Source: Zoogloea sp. (GTDB lineage Bacteria > Pseudomonadota > Gammaproteobacteria > Burkholderiales > Rhodocyclaceae). Taken from it: DNA of 64,000 nucleotides. A program made the translations under genes and the position numbers. This document shows, piece after piece, positions 9,151 to 19,820 of the stretch. The DNA lies in NCBI RefSeq assembly GCF_023150065.1, contig NZ_JAKLLN010000001.1:316545-380544 (forward strand), in the 5' to 3' direction. The notes under the pieces were generated by a model. The model was not told the origin of the DNA, did no database searches, and was given only the letters and a program-made list of their open reading frames with translations. Within the stretch, counting starts at the first letter, position 1. Each line of letters begins with the position of its first letter.

Positions 9151-9462
9151 TCAGATGACGTCGTTGGGGCCGATCAGGTTCAGGCCCTGGCGCAGGCGGG
9201 CGCGGGCACCCTTGCGGGCGAGCAGCTTGCGCTGGGCGTCGAGGGGCAGGTCGGTGAGCCGTAGCAGGCCCCGGTCGATGAGCACGTCGACCACGTCCTC
9301 GATCACGCGGATCAGGTCGGCGTCGAGGCGGGCGAACTCGGAGGGGCCGGTGACGGGGGTGAGGTCGGGATGGCCCGCCGGGACTTCTTCTTCATGGCCC
9401 GGGCCGGGCTGGGAAAACAGGGCAATGACGGCGCCGGAGGCGTCGCGCTCGACGAAGGGCAT
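9151..9462 (-). CDS. Small conserved-looking protein of unknown function
   Basis: A 103-residue acidic protein beginning MPFVERDASGAVIALFSQP. The opening resembles small proteobacterial proteins whose N-termini read MPYVxRDxxGxI, but no function is assignable. The middle (about 40-75) is a predicted helix pair rich in Asp, Ile, Val and Leu, followed by a basic stretch (RKLLARKGARARLRQG). No signal peptide or membrane segment is seen. It starts just after the terminator behind ispH, so it probably has its own promoter or relies on read-through. Confidence 0.65.
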   Translation of the reverse strand: MPFVERDASGAVIALFSQPGPGHEEEVPAGHPDLTPVTGPSEFARLDADLIRVIEDVVDVLIDRGLLRLTDLPLDAQRKLLARKGARARLRQGLNLIGPNDVI

Positions 9463-9483
9463 GGGCAGGCTCGCGCAGGATTG

Positions 9484-9509
9484 AAAAAGGCGCTCCGGGG
9501 AGCGCCTTT
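9484..9509 (-). terminator. Rho-independent terminator after ispH
   Basis: A perfect 10-bp stem (AAAGGCGCTC / GAGCGCCTTT) with a 4-nt loop, followed on the minus strand by five T residues. It lies 5 bp beyond the ispH stop codon and closes the ribF-ileS-lspA-fkpB-ispH transcript. Confidence 0.85.
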
Positions 9510-9513
9510 CCGA

Positions 9514-10446
9514 TCATGCCGCCGGAGCTTGCAGCTCCTTGGGCAGGGGGAAGGTCACCTTTTCCGGGACACCATCGAGAGACTTTACGGAAGCCGCACC
9601 CATTTCCTTGAGGCGGGCGATGACCGCATCCACCAGCACTTCGGGTGCCGACGCACCCGCGGTGACGCCGATGCGCTTCTTGCCGACAATCCAGGCCGGG
9701 TCGATGGCCTCGGCATTGTCAATGAGGTAGGCCGGCACCTTCAGCAGCTCGGCCACCTCGCGCAGGCGGTTGGAGTTGGAGCTGTTCACCGAGCCCACCA
9801 CCAGCACCAGGTCGGACCGGGGGGCCATGAATTTCACGGCATCCTGGCGGTTCTGGGTGGCGTAGCAGATGTCGTCCTTCTTGGGGCCGACGATGCTCGG
9901 GAAGCGGGCCCGGAGGGCTTCGACGACGGTGGCGGCGTCGTCCACCGACAGGGTTGTCTGGGTGACGTAGGCCAGCATGTCGGGGTTGTTCACCTGCAGC
10001 CCGGCGACGTCGGCGGCGCTCTCGACCAGGTAGATGCCGTCCTTGACCTGGCCCATGGTGCCCTCGACCTCCGGGTGCCCCTTGTGGCCGATCATGATGA
10101 GCTCGCGACCCTGCTCGCGCATGCGGGCCACTTCGATATGCACCTTGGTGACCAGCGGGCAGGTGGCGTCAAAGACGCGCAGACCGCGGGCCTCGGCCTC
10201 GCTGCGGACCGACTGGGGTACGCCGTGGGCGCTGAAGATCACGGTGTTGCCGGCGGGCACGTCGTCGAGGGACTCGATGAAGATGGCGCCCTTGGCGCGC
10301 AGGCCTTCCACCACGAAGCGGTTGTGGACGACCTCGTGGCGTACGTAGATGGGCGCGCCATAGCGGGCCAGGGCCCGTTCGACGATCTCGATGGCGCGTT
10401 CCACGCCCGCGCAGAAGCCGCGGGGGTTGGCAAGCAGGACTTCCAT
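9514..10446 (-). CDS. ispH: 4-hydroxy-3-methylbut-2-enyl diphosphate reductase
   Basis: Last enzyme of the MEP isoprenoid pathway, reducing HMBPP to IPP and DMAPP with a [4Fe-4S] cluster. The 310-residue length is usual for the family. The three cluster cysteines are at 12 (GFCAGV), 96 (ATCPLVTK) and 194 (ICYATQNRQ). The substrate-binding residues His41, His74, His124 and Glu126 (GHPEVEGT) fall at the Escherichia coli numbering. It is the final gene of the ribF-ileS-lspA-fkpB-ispH operon, 14 bp after fkpB, and is followed by a strong terminator. Confidence 0.97.
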   Translation of the reverse strand: MEVLLANPRGFCAGVERAIEIVERALARYGAPIYVRHEVVHNRFVVEGLRAKGAIFIESLDDVPAGNTVIFSAHGVPQSVRSEAEARGLRVFDATCPLVTKVHIEVARMREQGRELIMIGHKGHPEVEGTMGQVKDGIYLVESAADVAGLQVNNPDMLAYVTQTTLSVDDAATVVEALRARFPSIVGPKKDDICYATQNRQDAVKFMAPRSDLVLVVGSVNSSNSNRLREVAELLKVPAYLIDNAEAIDPAWIVGKKRIGVTAGASAPEVLVDAVIARLKEMGAASVKSLDGVPEKVTFPLPKELQAPAA

Positions 10447-10460
10447 GGGGGCTCCGGGGC

Positions 10461-10892
10461 TCAGTTGATGCCGATCACTTCGACTTCGAAGCGGATGGAC
10501 TTGCCGGCCAGGGGGTGGTTGAAGTCGATCACCGCGTGGGTGTCGAGCACTTCGCGGATCAGGCCGGGGTAGCGGGTGCCGTCGGGCGCGGTGAATTCCA
10601 TGATGACCATGGGCTCCACCTCGGCGCCGTCGGGGAAGTCTTCGAGGCGGACCTTCTCGACCAGATCTTCACGGTGCACGCCGAAGGCGTTTTCCGGCTC
10701 GAGCAGGAAGGTGTGATGCTCGCCCACGGTGATGCCGGCCAGGCAGCGTTCGAGGGTGGGGGCGATGTCGCCCTTGCCCAGCTGCATGGTGGCGGGCTGG
10801 GATTCGAAGGTGCTGATCAGCGGCTGGCCGTTGTCCAGGGAGATGCGGTAATGGAGGGTCAGCAGGCTGTCGGGCTGGACGATCTGGGTCAT
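10461..10892 (-). CDS. fkpB: FKBP-type peptidyl-prolyl isomerase, SlpA/FkpB type
   Basis: Cytoplasmic prolyl isomerase and chaperone of 143 residues. It has the short FKBP core with the inserted flap domain of SlpA/SlyD-type proteins: [13 protein letters not shown] at the start, a [15 protein letters not shown] turn, the insert around ENAFG, then [16 protein letters not shown] at the end. It lacks the His-rich metal tail of SlyD. Its ATG overlaps the lspA stop by 4 bp, indicating translational coupling in the conserved lspA-fkpB-ispH order. Confidence 0.93.
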   Translation of the reverse strand: MTQIVQPDSLLTLHYRISLDNGQPLISTFESQPATMQLGKGDIAPTLERCLAGITVGEHHTFLLEPENAFGVHREDLVEKVRLEDFPDGAEVEPMVIMEFTAPDGTRYPGLIREVLDTHAVIDFNHPLAGKSIRFEVEVIGIN

Positions 10893-11383
10893 GAAAGTTT
10901 CTCTTGGGCGGTGGCGTGGCGGCTCTCGCGTACCTGGGCGATGAACATCAGGACGACGCCCACGCAGATGGCGGAGTCGGCCACGTTGAAGGCGGGCCAG
11001 CCGTAGCGGCCGATGTGGAAATACAGGAAGTCGACCACCGCGCCAAAGACGAAGCGGTCGATGACGTTGCCGATGGCGCCGCCGATGATCAGGGAGAAGG
11101 CCAGGGGCTGCAGGAGCTCATGCTGGTGTTTGGCCAGCAGGCGCAGCAGCCAGCCGCAGATGAGGGCGGCCAGCGCCACGAAGAACCAGCGCTGCCAGCC
11201 CCCCTGGTCCGCCAGAAAACTGAAGGCGGCACCCGGGTTGAAGGCCAGCACGAGGTCGAAGTAGTCGGTGACATGGATCACCTCGCCGTTGCGCAGGGCG
11301 CCGCGGACGAGGTGTTTGGTCCATTGATCGACAAGGACGACGATGGCGGAGAGGCCGATCCAGTTGCCGAGGCGTAGTTTCAA
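10889..11383 (-). CDS. lspA: Lipoprotein signal peptidase (signal peptidase II), TTG start
   Basis: Inner-membrane aspartic protease that removes signal peptides from prolipoproteins. It has four membrane segments. The catalytic Asp motifs are visible as GNVIDRFVFGAVVDFL and FNVADSAICVG. The frame extends upstream to 11527, but that would overlap ileS and add a basic, non-family N-terminus. The likely start is TTG 11381-11383, giving MKLRLGNWIGL and 164 residues, preceded by an AGGAG ribosome site 7 nt away. It lies 26 bp after ileS and overlaps fkpB by 4 bp. Confidence 0.94.
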   Translation of the reverse strand: MKLRLGNWIGLSAIVVLVDQWTKHLVRGALRNGEVIHVTDYFDLVLAFNPGAAFSFLADQGGWQRWFFVALAALICGWLLRLLAKHQHELLQPLAFSLIIGGAIGNVIDRFVFGAVVDFLYFHIGRYGWPAFNVADSAICVGVVLMFIAQVRESRHATAQEKLS

Positions 11384-11409
11384 GGGCTGGGCTCCTGTGG
11401 GGCGTGGGC

Positions 11410-14214
11410 TCAGGCGGCCGAGCGGGCTTCGCCGGCGCCGTGCAGATTGGACGTGCAGCGGCCGCAAAGTTCCGGATGGGCGGCGTCGTGGCCCACATCG
11501 GCCCGGTAATGCCAGCAGCGCTCGCACTTCTTGTGGGTGGACGGGGTGACCAGGATGGCTTCGTCCGCTTCGGCGGCGACCTGGACGAGGCTGCTCTTCG
11601 AGCAGATCAGCACAAAGCGCAGGTCATCGGCCAGGCTGGCGAGGAGGGCGTACTTGCCTTCGGTGGCGCGGATCTCCACTTCGGCCTGCAGGGAGGAGCC
11701 CACCTGACCGGCGGCACGCACGGCTTCGATCTCCTTCTGCACGTCGGCGCGGATGGCGCGGATGGCGGTCCAGCGCTCCAGCAGGGCGTCCTCGCCGTCC
11801 TGGGCGGGCAGGCTGTGGAAGGCATGCAGCATCACGCTGTCGTCGGCATCCTGGGTGAGGAGTTGCCAGATCTCCTCGGCGGTGAAGGACAGGATGGGGG
11901 CCATCAGCTTCACCACGGTCTGCAGGATGTGCCACAGGGCGCTCTGGGCCGAGCGGCGGGCCACCGACTTGGCCTGGGTGGTGTAGAGGCGATCCTTGAG
12001 TACGTCGAGGTACACAGCGCCCAGATCTTCGGCGGCGAAGTTCTGCAGGGCCTGGACGATGCGGTGGAACTCGTAGCCGGCGTAGTCGGCCTCGGCCTGG
12101 GTCTGCAGCTTGCGGGTCAGGGCCAGGGCGTAGCGGTCGATCTCCAGCCACTCGGACACGGGCAGCATGTCGGTGGCGGCGTTGAAGTCGGCGGTGTTGG
12201 CCAGCAGGAAGCGCAGGGTGTTGCGCAGGCGGCGATACACCTCGACGACGCGGTCGAGGATCTCCTTGGAGATGGACAGCTCGCCGGAGTAGTCGGTGGA
12301 GGCGACCCACAGGCGCAGGATGTCGGCGCCGAGCTTGCCGGTGACCTCCTGGGGAACCACCACGTTGCCCAGGGACTTGCTCATCTTGCGGCCGGCGCCG
12401 TCCACGGCGAAGCCGTGGGTCAGCAGGGCCTTGTAGGGCGGGTGGCCGTCGATGGCGCAGCCGGTGAGGAGCGAGGAGTGGAACCAGCCGCGGTGCTGGT
12501 CGGAGCCTTCGAGGTAGAGGTCGGCGCGGGGGCCGCTGGCGTGGCCGTCATTGTGGGAGCCGCGCAGCACGTGCCAGTGGGTGGTGCCGGAGTCGAACCA
12601 CACGTCGAGGGTGTCGCTGATCTTGTCGTACTGGTCGGCCTCGGCCCCCAGCAGCTCGGCGGGCTGGAGCTTGAACCAGGCCTCGATGCCTTCCTGCTCG
12701 ATGCGTGCGGCGACTTGCTCCATCAGTTCCACGGTGCGGGGGTGCAGCTCGCCGGTGGCCTTGTGGAGGAAGAAGGGGATGGGCACGCCCCAGTTGCGCT
12801 GGCGCGAGATGCACCAGTCGGGCCGGTTGGCGATCATGGCGTGCAGGCGCGCCTGGCCCCAGGCCGGGAAGAACTGGGTGGCATCGACGCCGCCGAGGGC
12901 GAGTTCGCGCAGGCTCGGGCCGCCATTGGGCTTGAGGTCCATGCCCACGAACCACTGGGCGGTGGCCCGGTAGATCAGCGGAGTCTTGTGGCGCCAGCAG
13001 TGCATGTAGCTGTGGCTGATCTTCTCGTGGGAGAAGAGGGCGCCCACTTCCTGGAGCTTCTCGACGACGGCCGGGTTGGCCTTCCAGATGTGCTGGCCGC
13101 CAAAGAAGGGCAGGGATTCGGCATACACGCCGTTGCTCTGCACCGGGGTCAGGATGTCGTCGTTGGTGAAGCCGTTGGCCTTGCAGGAGTTGAAGTCTTC
13201 CAGGCCATAGGCCGGGGCCGAGTGGACGATGCCGGTGCCGGCGTCGAGGCCCACGTAGTCGGCCACGAAGACCGGTGACAGGCGGTCGTAGAAGGGATGG
13301 CGGAAGTTGATCTTTTCGAGCCTGGCACCCGGGGTGCGGGCGACGATGCTGCCTTCGAGGCCGAAGCGCTTGAGGCTGCCTTCAACCAGTTCGGTGGCCA
13401 GCAGCAGCAGGCCGCGGGGGGTGTCCACCAGGGCGTATTCGTGCTCGGGGTGGGCGTTGAGGGCTTGGTTGGCGGGGATGGTCCACGGGGTGGTGGTCCA
13501 GATCACGGCCCAGGCGTTCTTGCCGGCGGGCAGGGCGGCCAGGCCAAAGGCGGCGGCGAGCTTTTCGGGCTCGGCACAGGGGAAGCCCACGTCCACCGCC
13601 GGGCTCTGCTTGTCCTGGTATTCCACTTCCGCTTCGGCCAGGGCCGAGCCACAGTCGAAGCACCAGTTGACCGGCTTGAGGCCCTTGAAGACCCAGCCGC
13701 GCTTGACCATCTCGGCCAGGGCACGCACTTCACCGGCTTCGTTGCCGAAGTCCATGGTGCGGTAGGGCTTGTCCCAGTCGCCGAGCACGCCCAGGCGGAT
13801 GAAGTCCTTTTTCTGCTCCTCGATCTGCTCGGCGGCGTAGGCACGGCACAGCTCGCGCACCTTGTCGGCGGGCAGGCCCTTGCCATGGGTGACCTCGATC
13901 TTGTGCTCGATGGGCAGGCCGTGGCAGTCCCAGCCCGGCACGTAGGGTGCGTCGAAGCCGGCCAGGGTCTTGGAGCGGACGATGATGTCCTTGAGGATCT
14001 TGTTCAGCGCATGGCCGATGTGGATGCTGCCGTTGGCGTAGGGAGGGCCGTCGTGGAGCACGAACTTGGGCCGGCCGGCCGACGCCTTGCGGATCTTCTG
14101 GTAGAGCTTGCGCTGCTGCCATTCGGCCACCCACTTGGGCTCGCGCTTGGCGAGGTCGCCGCGCATGGGGAAGGGGGTGTCGGGCAGATTGAGGGTCTTG
14201 CTGGTGTCGGACAT
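11410..14214 (-). CDS. ileS: Isoleucyl-tRNA synthetase
   Basis: Class I aminoacyl-tRNA synthetase of 934 residues, charging tRNA-Ile. The HIGH motif is at 65-68 ([11 protein letters not shown]) and KMSKS near residues 607-612 ([10 protein letters not shown]). An editing domain lies between them. The C-terminal zinc finger (CERCWHYR ... CGRC) is present, as in the bacterial type. Its position between ribF and lspA is the usual proteobacterial order. Start ATG 14212-14214 is 20 bp from the ribF stop. Confidence 0.98.
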   Translation of the reverse strand: MSDTSKTLNLPDTPFPMRGDLAKREPKWVAEWQQRKLYQKIRKASAGRPKFVLHDGPPYANGSIHIGHALNKILKDIIVRSKTLAGFDAPYVPGWDCHGLPIEHKIEVTHGKGLPADKVRELCRAYAAEQIEEQKKDFIRLGVLGDWDKPYRTMDFGNEAGEVRALAEMVKRGWVFKGLKPVNWCFDCGSALAEAEVEYQDKQSPAVDVGFPCAEPEKLAAAFGLAALPAGKNAWAVIWTTTPWTIPANQALNAHPEHEYALVDTPRGLLLLATELVEGSLKRFGLEGSIVARTPGARLEKINFRHPFYDRLSPVFVADYVGLDAGTGIVHSAPAYGLEDFNSCKANGFTNDDILTPVQSNGVYAESLPFFGGQHIWKANPAVVEKLQEVGALFSHEKISHSYMHCWRHKTPLIYRATAQWFVGMDLKPNGGPSLRELALGGVDATQFFPAWGQARLHAMIANRPDWCISRQRNWGVPIPFFLHKATGELHPRTVELMEQVAARIEQEGIEAWFKLQPAELLGAEADQYDKISDTLDVWFDSGTTHWHVLRGSHNDGHASGPRADLYLEGSDQHRGWFHSSLLTGCAIDGHPPYKALLTHGFAVDGAGRKMSKSLGNVVVPQEVTGKLGADILRLWVASTDYSGELSISKEILDRVVEVYRRLRNTLRFLLANTADFNAATDMLPVSEWLEIDRYALALTRKLQTQAEADYAGYEFHRIVQALQNFAAEDLGAVYLDVLKDRLYTTQAKSVARRSAQSALWHILQTVVKLMAPILSFTAEEIWQLLTQDADDSVMLHAFHSLPAQDGEDALLERWTAIRAIRADVQKEIEAVRAAGQVGSSLQAEVEIRATEGKYALLASLADDLRFVLICSKSSLVQVAAEADEAILVTPSTHKKCERCWHYRADVGHDAAHPELCGRCTSNLHGAGEARSAA

Positions 14215-14234
14215 GATGGGTGCGAACTGTGAAT

Positions 14235-15167
14235 TCAGAGGGGATTCCGGGCGAAGTAGGCGCGGGCCTGGTCGGCGTCGCGGGCGATCTGGGCGGTCAG
14301 GGCTTCAAGGGTGTCGTAGCGTTCTTCGTCCCGCTGCTTGGCCAGGAAGTTGACCTTGAGATGCGCGCCATAACATTCGGTGTTCCAGTCGAAGAGGTGC
14401 ACTTCGAGGGTCGGCCGGCCGGCGTCGTTGATGGTGGGGCGGACGCCTACACTGGCGACGCCGGGCCACGGCCGGTCAGCCAGGCCTTCGACGCTGACGG
14501 TGTAGATACCCATCAGCGGCGGGCTGCGGTGCTTGAGCTGGATGTTGGCGGTGGGAAAGCCGATGGTGCGGCCGATCTTGTCACCGTGCATGACGCGCCC
14601 GCTGATGCTGTAGGGGCGGCCCAGGAGACGTGCTGCATGGGGCATGTCGCCTTCGGCGAGGGCGCTACGCACGGCGGAGCTGGAGACGCGCTCCCCCTCA
14701 TGGACCAGGGTATGCATGGCCTCCACGGTGAAGCCGGCCTGGCTGCCTGCGGCCTGGAGCATGGCAAAGTCGCCCTTGCGCCCCCTGCCGAAGCGGAAGT
14801 CGTCACCGATCATCACCTGCCGCGCGCACAGGCCGCGGATCAGGATGTCCTCAATGAACTGTTCGGCGGTGAGGGCGGCAAAGCGGGTGTTGAAGCGGCC
14901 GATGTAGAGGCGGTCGACCCCTTGGTCGGCGATGCGCTGGATCTTCTCGCGCAGGGAGGTGAGGCGGATCGGCCGGTTCTCGTGGGTGAAGTATTCCCGC
15001 GGGTGCGGCTCGAAGGTGAGCACGGCGGAGGGCAGGCCGGTGGCCTGTGCCTTGGCCGTCAGCTTCGCGAGCAAGGTCTGATGGCCGCGATGCACGCCAT
15101 CGAAGTTGCCGATGGTGAGCACGCAGCCGTGGTCGGAGCGCTCGGGAATTCCGCGGAAGACCTGCAT
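14235..15167 (-). CDS. ribF: Bifunctional riboflavin kinase / FAD synthetase
   Basis: Makes FMN and then FAD from riboflavin. The N-terminal nucleotidyltransferase domain has [15 protein letters not shown] and [15 protein letters not shown]. The C-terminal flavokinase domain carries [20 protein letters not shown] and the [10 protein letters not shown] segment. The frame reaches 15272, but the first plausible start is ATG 15165-15167 (MQVFRGIP), giving 310 residues, the normal family length. First gene of the ribF-ileS-lspA-fkpB-ispH operon; a candidate promoter lies just upstream. Confidence 0.95.
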   Translation of the reverse strand: MQVFRGIPERSDHGCVLTIGNFDGVHRGHQTLLAKLTAKAQATGLPSAVLTFEPHPREYFTHENRPIRLTSLREKIQRIADQGVDRLYIGRFNTRFAALTAEQFIEDILIRGLCARQVMIGDDFRFGRGRKGDFAMLQAAGSQAGFTVEAMHTLVHEGERVSSSAVRSALAEGDMPHAARLLGRPYSISGRVMHGDKIGRTIGFPTANIQLKHRSPPLMGIYTVSVEGLADRPWPGVASVGVRPTINDAGRPTLEVHLFDWNTECYGAHLKVNFLAKQRDEERYDTLEALTAQIARDADQARAYFARNPL

Positions 15168-15191
15168 GGGAGGAAGCGGGGCAAAGGCGCG

Positions 15192-15220
15192 ATTATAGCG
15201 GCAAGGCCCGGGCGGGCGAA
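15192..15220 (-). promoter_or_regulatory. Candidate promoter of the ribF operon
   Basis: On the minus strand a perfect -10 TATAAT (15192-15197) stands 25 bp before the ribF start, with a poor -35 TTCGCC at 17 bp (15215-15220). The same gap carries two small hairpins after the tgt stop without a T-run, so some read-through from queA-tgt is possible. Confidence 0.5.
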
Positions 15221-15252
15221 GCCGCAGCTTCAGCCCGCACTTTGGGCGGGTC

Positions 15253-17390
<2,138 letters not shown>

Positions 17391-17393
17391 GTG

Positions 17394-17422
17394 TTGATGC
17401 AGTCGGATGTTTCGTAGATAAT
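17394..17422 (+). promoter_or_regulatory. Candidate promoter of tRNA-Leu
   Basis: TTGATG (17394-17399), a 17-bp spacer and GATAAT (17417-17422) form a good sigma-70 promoter. The expected transcription start is about 8 bp before the tRNA 5' end at 17437. It starts 4 bp from the queA ATG on the other strand, so the divergent queA promoter must overlap it or the tRNA gene. Confidence 0.7.
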
Positions 17423-17436
17423 GCGCGGCTTCCCAT

Positions 17437-17521
17437 GCCGGGATGGCGGAATCGGTAGACGCAGCGGATTCAAAATCCGCCGCCGCAAGGTGTGTGGGTT
17501 CGAGTCCCACTCTCGGCACCA
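17437..17521 (+). tRNA. tRNA-Leu (anticodon CAA)
   Basis: An 85-nt class II tRNA with encoded CCA (17519-17521). The acceptor stem pairs GCCGGGA with TCTCGGC (one G-T wobble). The anticodon arm GCGGA-TTCAAAA-TCCGC gives anticodon CAA, reading UUG. A long variable arm follows, and the T arm is GTGGG-TTCGAGT-CCCAC. The variable arm and anticodon identify leucine. Confidence 0.97.
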
Positions 17522-17678
17522 GTTTTCCTCAGGCTCTCGCCGCGCGACGCTGTTCTTCGGAAAGTCGCGCATGGTAGCGGGCCGGGCGCCTCGCCGCAAA
17601 TGCGGCGTGTTCTGTGTCCGGTCACCTTGCGGCCGAGGGCAATATTTCCGATTGTCGTTTCATCCCGGACTGCTCCCC

Positions 17679-18632
17679 ATGGCCCTCGATCCTCAAGCCA
17701 AGGCTCTGCTCGACATGGTTTACCGCGTCGGCGCTCCCCGTTTCCATGAGCTGGATGTGCACCAGGCGCGTCATTCCTTCGAGAAACTTCAGTTCACCCT
17801 TCGCCCTGAAGCACCTGCGGTGGCCTCGGTAACCGATGTGCCCATCCCGCGGCCCCACGCCCGCGACGGCGTGATCATGGCCCGGCTGTACCGGCCGCTT
17901 CATTCCCGGCCCGACGAGGCTCTGCCTGTCACCTTCTACTTTCATGGCGGTGGCTGGTGCGTCGGAAATATCCCCAGCTATGACGTGTTGTGTCGCGAAC
18001 TGGCCAATCACAGCGGATGTGCGGTCTTGTCCGTCGATTATTGCCTGGCTCCCGAGCATCCCTTCCCGGCGCCGGTGGATGACGCGCAACGGGCAGTGGA
18101 TTGGTCGTTGGCCAACGCTGCGTTGCTGGGGATCGATCCGGCACGCTTTGCCCTGGCCGGTGATAGCGCAGGAGGAACCCTGAGTGCCGTGACGGCCCTG
18201 CAGATGCGCAATCGGGGCGGGCCCCAGGCCGCCCTGCAGCTGCTGATCTATCCGTGCACCGACATCCTCAGTCAGCGCCCTTCACGGCGAACCTACGCGA
18301 ACGGCTTCTTTCTGGATACGGAGAGCCTGGCCTGGTTCTTCGAGAAGTATCTTCCCAATCAGGATGACTGGCAGGACTGGCGCGCGTCGCCGCTGCTGGC
18401 CGGGCGTTTCGACGCGCTGCCTCCGGCCGCCTTCATCGTTGCGGGTTGCGATCCGCTGACCGATGACTGCAAGGCCTATGCGGACGCGCTGCGCGAGGCG
18501 GGGGTGGCGGTAAAGGTGCACGAATTCGAGGGCATGGTGCATGGCTTTTTCACCCTCGGAAAATTCTTCCCCCAGTCGAACGAGGCGGTTGCCCTGGGCG
18601 GCAGGGCGCTGGGCGAAGCGCTTAGGGGGTGA
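17679..18632 (+). CDS. Alpha/beta hydrolase of the hormone-sensitive-lipase family
   Basis: Probable carboxylesterase of 317 residues; substrate unknown. The oxyanion-hole motif HGGGW is at 89-93, the nucleophile elbow GDSAGG at 161-166 (Ser163), the acid Asp258 in VAGCDPLTDD and the catalytic His288 in GMVHGF. All four are at standard family positions, so it should be active. ATG 17679-17681 is chosen because it gives the normal family length; the frame upstream reads through the tRNA and is not coding. Ribosome site is weak. It stands alone, 158 bp after the tRNA. Confidence 0.9.
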   Translation: MALDPQAKALLDMVYRVGAPRFHELDVHQARHSFEKLQFTLRPEAPAVASVTDVPIPRPHARDGVIMARLYRPLHSRPDEALPVTFYFHGGGWCVGNIPSYDVLCRELANHSGCAVLSVDYCLAPEHPFPAPVDDAQRAVDWSLANAALLGIDPARFALAGDSAGGTLSAVTALQMRNRGGPQAALQLLIYPCTDILSQRPSRRTYANGFFLDTESLAWFFEKYLPNQDDWQDWRASPLLAGRFDALPPAAFIVAGCDPLTDDCKAYADALREAGVAVKVHEFEGMVHGFFTLGKFFPQSNEAVALGGRALGEALRG

Positions 18633-18659
18633 TGGGCGCGTTCCGCGGTGGCGGGGCGC

Positions 18660-19553
18660 TCAGATGCAGACGAAGCTGACGACCTGCGGGCTGTTGGCGC
18701 AACTGCGACCGAGGGCGAAGTGCCCGCGGCCGCGCAGCACGACTTCCTCGCGGGACAGCAGGAACTCCCGTTCGCCATCGATCTGCACAAAGGTGCCGTT
18801 GCTGCTGCGGTCGATCAGCACGAACTTGTCGCCGCGCAATTCGATCTCGGCGTGACGCCGGGATGACTGGGTGTCGGCGATCACCAGGTCGGCCGCCGGG
18901 TCCCGGCCGATGCGCGCGCTGGGCTTGGTGGCGTTGAGCGTCAGGGCCATGGCATCGAGGTAGAGCCGCAGTTCCGGTTCTGTCTCGAGCAGGAAGTGGT
19001 CGCTTTGGACGATAGTCAGCTCGCCCACGGCTTCGCACATCAATTCACACAGCTCGACTGGCCGGGTCACGCCTCGGATGACCCGTGGCGGCAGCGTGTG
19101 CAGTACCGAACGCCACTCGGGGCCCAGGCGACGGGCTGTTTCAGCAGCGGTGATGGCCTTGCCCGGTGAAGCCAGCTCGGCCAGTCGGGCGGCGAAATTG
19201 ACGGTATCACCGAAGACGTCCGTGCCGCTGGCGACGACGGCGCCGAAGTGGAAGCCGATCCTCACGGCCAGGCGCTGTTCGGGCGCGGCCGGGAGTTCCT
19301 TGATGGTCTGGTGAATAGCGAGGGTGGCGTCGGCGGCACTGTCCGAATCCCGGAACACGGCCATCAGGCCATCGCCGGTGTGTTTGACGACGCGCCCACC
19401 CTTGGTTTCGACCGCGATGCGCATGGCGCGGATGCTCTTGTCCACGACCTCGAAGGCCGACTTGTCGCCCACGCGCTGATATAGCTGGGTGCTGCCGACC
19501 AGATCGGCAAACAGTACAGCGCATTCATGAGGGGGAGGCGTGGGTTGGGACAT
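18660..19553 (-). CDS. Class III adenylate cyclase with C-terminal FHA domain
   Basis: Probable cAMP-forming cyclase, cytoplasmic, 297 residues, no membrane segment. The catalytic domain covers about residues 10-170 with metal-binding Asp17 (FADLVGST) and Asp61 (HTGDG), purine-specifying Lys57 and Asp116, and the transition-state pair Asn119/Arg123 (VNFAARL), so it looks active. Residues about 190-290 form a forkhead-associated domain with Arg214/Arg217 (ARIGRD), Ser231-Arg-Arg-His234 and Asn252-Gly, the phosphothreonine-binding set. It is convergent with the hydrolase gene and divergent from the nitronate-monooxygenase-like gene. The FHA part suggests control by a Ser/Thr kinase, but none is in the window. 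Confidence 0.88.
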   Translation of the reverse strand: MSQPTPPPHECAVLFADLVGSTQLYQRVGDKSAFEVVDKSIRAMRIAVETKGGRVVKHTGDGLMAVFRDSDSAADATLAIHQTIKELPAAPEQRLAVRIGFHFGAVVASGTDVFGDTVNFAARLAELASPGKAITAAETARRLGPEWRSVLHTLPPRVIRGVTRPVELCELMCEAVGELTIVQSDHFLLETEPELRLYLDAMALTLNATKPSARIGRDPAADLVIADTQSSRRHAEIELRGDKFVLIDRSSNGTFVQIDGEREFLLSREEVVLRGRGHFALGRSCANSPQVVSFVCI

Positions 19554-19820
19554 CAGGCAGCAGGCAACTTCGGAAGCGTGATTTTAGCGGACTTCGTGAC
19601 TTTATCCGCGCTCGCGAAAGTAACAAATTTACGTCGCCCCGTGGGGACATCCTGTTCGGCTGGCAGATGAGAGTCGGAATTCGATGATTTTGCGCAACTT
19701 CCGGTGCTTTTCCTTGATCCAAGACGCAGCGAATGGACGGGGGCGATGAGATAATACTGCGTTAGGTCGCAGCCGGCCTGTCGCCAATGTGGCACTTCAC
19801 GTCTGTCTGGAAGGGGTTTC

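Noticed and set aside
11384-11527. N-terminal extension of lspA from an upstream ATG
   Set aside because: It would overlap ileS by more than 100 bp and add an Arg/Pro-rich segment not found in the family; TTG 11383 has a proper ribosome site.
17391-17519. N-terminal extension of queA
   Set aside because: The extra codons are the antisense of tRNA-Leu and its promoter.
19554-19820. Possible small RNA or promoter pair in the 267-bp gap
   Set aside because: No hairpin with T-run and no convincing -35/-10 pair; only isolated AT-rich hexamers such as GATAAT at 19750.
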